This document shows positions 4,716 to 6,975 of a stretch of 6,975 bases of DNA, one piece after another (positions within the stretch are counted from its first letter, which is position 1; every line of letters starts with the position of its first letter). Source of the stretch: WHSO01 sp050485485. GTDB taxonomy: Bacteria; Pseudomonadota; Alphaproteobacteria; SMXQ01. The notes beneath the pieces are model-generated. The model did not search any database and had not been told where the DNA came from. It was given only the letters and a program-made list of their open reading frames with translations. The position numbers were made by a program, and so were the translations under genes. The stretch covers positions 1-6,975 of the forward strand of contig JBJHBM010000073.1 of the NCBI GenBank assembly GCA_050485485.1, written 5' to 3'.

Positions 4716-5087
4716 TCAGCGGGGACGCAGGCCGAAACGGACCGTCACGCGCTCCGGCGTTTCCTCCACCGCCAGCTCCAGCACCTCGGCCTCCCGCACG
4801 AAGCTCGCCGGGTTGACCGGGCGCCAGCCGAGCGACGGCAGGGTCGCGCCGTAGAACGCGAGCACCGCGCCGCGATCGACGCCGGGGCGTTTCGTGCCGG
4901 TGGCAAGCGCCTCGACGATGCGGCCCGTGGCGGCCTCGAACTCGACGCCGGCGCTCTGCACCTCGGCAAGTCCCGGCATCAGCGGCACGTCCTCGAGCGC
5001 GGCGAGGTAGCCCTGGGCGCGCGCGCCGGCCGCGAGCAGGACCGTGCAGAGCAGCGCGCACAGGAAATGGGCGGAGGCCTTCGTCAT
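4716..5087 (-). CDS. Small secreted protein of unknown function
   Basis: This encodes 123 residues. The N-terminus is a clear Sec signal peptide: Lys3, a hydrophobic core FLCALLCTVLLAAGA (8-22) and a likely cut after ARA (22-24), giving a mature periplasmic protein of about 99 residues. The mature part has the motif DVPLMPGLAEV near its start (33-43), TGRIVEAL at 54-61, then VLAFYGATLPSLGW at 75-88 and a C-terminal strand-like TVRFGL. I recall similar small proteins near mutM in other alphaproteobacteria but know no function. The FY-x-x-TLP-x-LGW part resembles segments that in other small lipoproteins fold as a compact alpha/beta unit, which is only a suggestion. It lies 61 bases after mutM. 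No Shine-Dalgarno sequence precedes the ATG. An alternative upstream extension of this frame would lie inside mutM and is rejected. Confidence 0.82.
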   Translation of the reverse strand: MTKASAHFLCALLCTVLLAAGARAQGYLAALEDVPLMPGLAEVQSAGVEFEAATGRIVEALATGTKRPGVDRGAVLAFYGATLPSLGWRPVNPASFVREAEVLELAVEETPERVTVRFGLRPR

Positions 5088-5095
5088 GGTCCGGG

Positions 5096-5124
5096 ATGCT
5101 ACCACATCGCAGGCCGCTTGGCAG
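5096..5124 (-). promoter_or_regulatory. Candidate promoter of the secreted-protein gene
   Basis: On the minus strand CTGCCA (5124-5119) and TAGCAT (5101-5096) are 17 bases apart, each matching four of six consensus bases. The -10 box ends 8 bases before the ATG, so transcription would start at or next to the start codon and the mRNA would be leaderless or nearly so. This agrees with the missing Shine-Dalgarno sequence. Read-through from mutM is the alternative. Confidence 0.35.
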
Positions 5125-5148
5125 GGGCGCCGTGGCGGGCCGGACGGC

Positions 5149-5997
5149 TCAGCGCTGGCGCGCCGGGCAATAGAACGTCGAGCGCTGGCCCTGCACGATG
5201 CGCCGGATCGCGCCCGCCGCGCAGACGCAGCCGGGGCAGCGGTCGCCCGCGCGGTCGTAGACCGCGAAGCTGTGCTGGAAGTAGCCGAGCTCGCCGTCGG
5301 GCCGGCGGTGGTCGCGCAGGCTCGAGCCGCCGGCCGCGATGGCCTCGCCCAGCACCGCGCGGATCGCCGTGACCAGCCTTTCGGCGCGCGCGCCCCGGAT
5401 GCTGCCGGCGCGGCGGCGCGGCGACAGCCCCGCGCGGAACAGCGCCTCGCACACGTAGATGTTGCCGAGGCCCGCGACGTTGCGCTGGTCGAGCAGCGCC
5501 GCCTTGATCGTGGTCGCACGGCCGGCGAGCCGCCCGGCGAGCGCCTCCGCGGTGAAGGCGGGGTCGAGCGGCTCCGGCCCGAGCCCGGCGAGCAGCGGGT
5601 GGCGGTCGAGCGCGTCGGGCGCGACCAGCGTCATCAGGCCGAAGCGGCGCGGATCGTTGAACACCACGCGGGCGCCGGCGTCGGTCTCGAACGTCACGTG
5701 ATCGTGGGGGCTCGGATCGCGCGGCGCGTTGGCCCGGCCCGGCCCCTCCACCACCATGCGGCCCGACATGCCGAGATGGACCAGCAGCACCTCGCCCGCG
5801 TCGTCGAAATGGGCCAGGAGGTACTTGGCGCGGCGCGCGAGCCGGGCGACGCGGCGGCCCTCGAGGCGGCGCGCGAAGCCCTCTGGGAAGGCGATGCGGA
5901 GGTCGGGGCGGCGCACGACGACCCGCGCGAGGCGCCGGCCCTCCAGCACGGGGGCGAGGCCGCGGCGCACGGTTTCCACTTCGGGGAGCTCGGGCAT
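5149..5997 (-). CDS. mutM: Formamidopyrimidine-DNA glycosylase MutM/Fpg with an atypical zinc finger
   Basis: MutM removes 8-oxoguanine and ring-opened purines and cuts the abasic strand. The 282-residue product begins MPELPEVETVRRGL; Pro2 (the nucleophile once Met is removed) and Glu3 are present and fix the ATG at 5997. Lys58 matches the catalytic Lys57 of E. coli. Also present are HLGMSGRM (74-81), FNDPRRFG (113-120) and the helix-two-turn-helix LLDQRNVAGLGNIYVCEAL (168-186) with Asn178. The C-terminal finger is odd. Cysteines stand at 254, 257, 259 and 277, but the usual last ligand in FYCPxCQR is Arg280 (FYCPARQR). The spacing before the conserved IRRIVQGQRSTFYC is also longer than usual. 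The DNA-contacting Arg272 is kept. No ribosome site precedes the ATG; a TACGTT box ends 7 bases upstream, suggesting a leaderless mRNA. Divergent from ubiE. Confidence 0.96.
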   Translation of the reverse strand: MPELPEVETVRRGLAPVLEGRRLARVVVRRPDLRIAFPEGFARRLEGRRVARLARRAKYLLAHFDDAGEVLLVHLGMSGRMVVEGPGRANAPRDPSPHDHVTFETDAGARVVFNDPRRFGLMTLVAPDALDRHPLLAGLGPEPLDPAFTAEALAGRLAGRATTIKAALLDQRNVAGLGNIYVCEALFRAGLSPRRRAGSIRGARAERLVTAIRAVLGEAIAAGGSSLRDHRRPDGELGYFQHSFAVYDRAGDRCPGCVCAAGAIRRIVQGQRSTFYCPARQR

Positions 5998-6044
5998 GGC
6001 GCGGAACGTAGCGGAAATCGGGCCCCTGCGCTATTGTCCGCCCG
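5998..6044. promoter_or_regulatory. 47-base divergent mutM/ubiE gap with two -10-like boxes
   Basis: Rightward, TATTGT (6032-6037) ends 7 bases before the ubiE ATG. Leftward, TACGTT (minus strand, 6010-6005) ends 7 bases before the mutM ATG. Both fit TANNNT, the pattern seen before leaderless genes in several bacterial groups, and neither gene has a Shine-Dalgarno sequence. I found no good -35 box for either. The gap is too short for two ordinary promoters with untranslated leaders unless they overlap the coding regions. Confidence 0.4.
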
Positions 6045-6845
6045 ATGACCCAAGCGCCCGAAACCCCCGGCGCCGGCAACGAGCCGGAACGCGTGCCGTT
6101 CGGCGCCCTCGACGTGCCCGTGACCGAGAAGACGGCGCGCGTGCGCGGCGTCTTCGAGAGCGTGGCGCCGCGCTACGACCTGATGAACGACCTGATGTCG
6201 GGCGGCCTGCACCGGCTGTGGAAGGCCGCCGCCGTCGATTGGCTGCGCCCGCGCGCCGACCAGGACATCATCGACGTGGCGGGCGGCACCGGCGACGTCG
6301 CCCTGCGCATCGTCGCGGCGGCGGGCGGGGCCGCGGCCTTCGCCGCGCGGGGCGGCAGCGTGCGCGTGCTCGACATCAACGAGGCGATGATGACGGTGGG
6401 CCGCGCCCGGATCGCCGCGCCCGGCCTCGCCGGCACCGTCGCCTTCGCCGCCGCCGACGCCGAATCCCTGCCGCTGCCGGCCGCGAGCGTCGATGCCTAC
6501 GTCATCGCCTTCGGGCTGCGCAACGTGACCCGGCCCGCGCGCGCGCTGGCCGAGGCCGCGCGCGTGCTGCGCCCGGGCGGTCGCTTCCTGTGCCTCGAAT
6601 TCTCGCGCCCGCGCTGGCCGCTGCTGGGGCCGGTCTACGCGCGCTATTCCGACACCGTGCTGCCGTGGCTCGGCGCGCGCGTGGCGGGCGACGCCGAGGC
6701 CTACCGCTACCTCGTGGAGAGCATCCGCCGCTTCCCCGACCAGGAACGCCTCGCGGGCATGATCGCCGCGGCCGGCCTTTCCCAGGTCAAGGTGCGCGAC
6801 CTCTCCGGCGGCATCGCCGCCATGCATTCGGCGTGGCGGATCTGA
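6045..6845 (+). CDS. ubiE: Demethylubiquinone/demethylmenaquinone C-methyltransferase UbiE
   Basis: UbiE uses S-adenosylmethionine for the C-methylation step of ubiquinone (and, where made, menaquinone) synthesis. The product is 266 residues, a class I methyltransferase. It has the first UbiE signature VAPRYDLMNDLMSGGLHRLWK at 40-60, the SAM-binding DVAGGTGD at 77-84, an acidic DIN at 110-112 that ends strand two, FGLRNVTRP at 156-164 and the second signature RVLRPGGRFLCLEFSRP at 173-189. It ends with GGIAAMHSAWRI, as family members do. The insertion AAAGGAAAFAARGG at about 91-104 is Ala/Gly rich. The ATG at 6045 has no ribosome site and the first 25 residues are variable, but FESVAPRYD follows at the usual distance. 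ubiB starts one base after its stop codon, so the two form an operon. Confidence 0.97.
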   Translation: MTQAPETPGAGNEPERVPFGALDVPVTEKTARVRGVFESVAPRYDLMNDLMSGGLHRLWKAAAVDWLRPRADQDIIDVAGGTGDVALRIVAAAGGAAAFAARGGSVRVLDINEAMMTVGRARIAAPGLAGTVAFAAADAESLPLPAASVDAYVIAFGLRNVTRPARALAEAARVLRPGGRFLCLEFSRPRWPLLGPVYARYSDTVLPWLGARVAGDAEAYRYLVESIRRFPDQERLAGMIAAAGLSQVKVRDLSGGIAAMHSAWRI

Positions 6846-6846
6846 C

Positions 6847-6975
6847 GTGCTGCACGGCGCCCGCAACCTCGCGCGGCTTGCGCGGCTCGCGCTCACGCTC
6901 GCGCGCCATGACGCGCTCGAGCCGCTGGCGGCGCTGGGCGTGCCGCCGTGGCTCGCGCGCGCCGCGCGCGTACTC
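6847..6975 (+). CDS. ubiB: UbiB, ubiquinone biosynthesis kinase-like protein (5' end only)
   Basis: UbiB belongs to the ABC1/ADCK atypical kinase family needed for ubiquinone synthesis. Only the first 43 codons are present, starting with GTG at 6847, a single base after the ubiE TGA. The reading (M/V)LHGARNLARLARLALTLARHDALEPLAALGV matches the basic, helical N-terminus of alphaproteobacterial UbiB (RNL-x-RL ... TLARHDALxPL). None of the kinase motifs falls inside the window. No distinct ribosome site is seen; translation is probably coupled to ubiE. The assignment rests on this short match and on the ubiE-ubiB order common in the class. Confidence 0.85.
   Translation, partial: MLHGARNLARLARLALTLARHDALEPLAALGVPPWLARAARVL

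Noticed and set aside
4716..5519. A 267-codon reading of the secreted-protein frame
   Set aside because: The extra 5' part lies inside mutM in another frame and is Arg/Ala/Ser-rich. The signal peptide starting at 5087 fixes the real start.
5044..6048. Plus-strand open frame of 334 codons opposite mutM
   Set aside because: Antisense shadow of mutM. It is Ala/Arg/Glu-rich with no motif and would run into the ubiE start.
5694..6896. Minus-strand open frame of 400 codons opposite ubiE
   Set aside because: It covers all of ubiE antisense and the mutM N-terminus in a wrong frame, with no motif.

Overview
This is a high-G+C chromosomal housekeeping segment of an alphaproteobacterium, tentatively Rhodospirillales-like. 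The gene order recF-dnaN-dnaA / rpsT / mutM facing ubiE-ubiB, and protein sequences close to alphaproteobacterial forms, point there. The order assignment within the class is an inference. I see no mobile element, CRISPR array, tRNA, rRNA, toxin-antitoxin or defence locus.

Layout. Everything from 1 to 5997 is read leftward (minus strand), in this order of transcription: mutM (5997-5149), a small secreted protein of unknown function (5087-4716), rpsT (4550-4287) with a strong promoter and a hairpin-rich 3' end, an AT-richer non-coding region (3834-4172), a single-domain rhodanese (3833-3366), dnaA (3327-1912) with a clear intrinsic terminator, a non-coding gap holding the dnaN promoter and a long structured leader (1602-1840), dnaN (1601-483), and the 5' part of recF (447 to the left edge). 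Rightward from a 47-base divergent gap run ubiE (6045-6845) and the first 43 codons of ubiB (6847 to the right edge).

How the genes work together. dnaA, dnaN and recF encode the replication initiator, the sliding clamp and the gap-repair loader. MutM removes oxidised purines. S20 is a 30S ribosomal protein. UbiE and UbiB act in ubiquinone synthesis. The rhodanese sits 38 bases in front of dnaA with no room for a separate dnaA promoter in the gap, so the two are probably co-transcribed. dnaN looks uncoupled from dnaA: a terminator ends the dnaA message and a separate promoter starts at the terminator's T-tract.

No new multi-gene system is visible. The points most worth a second look are regulatory or at residue level: a 13-codon leader ORF with a good ribosome site whose stop codon overlaps the dnaN start, which itself lacks one; MutM lacking the fourth zinc-finger cysteine (Arg instead); a cluster of GANTC sites, a perfect dyad and a direct repeat upstream of the rhodanese-dnaA pair; and a run of three neighbouring genes (ubiE, mutM, the secreted protein) with no Shine-Dalgarno sequence and a TANNNT box 7-8 bases before the ATG, suggesting leaderless mRNAs.
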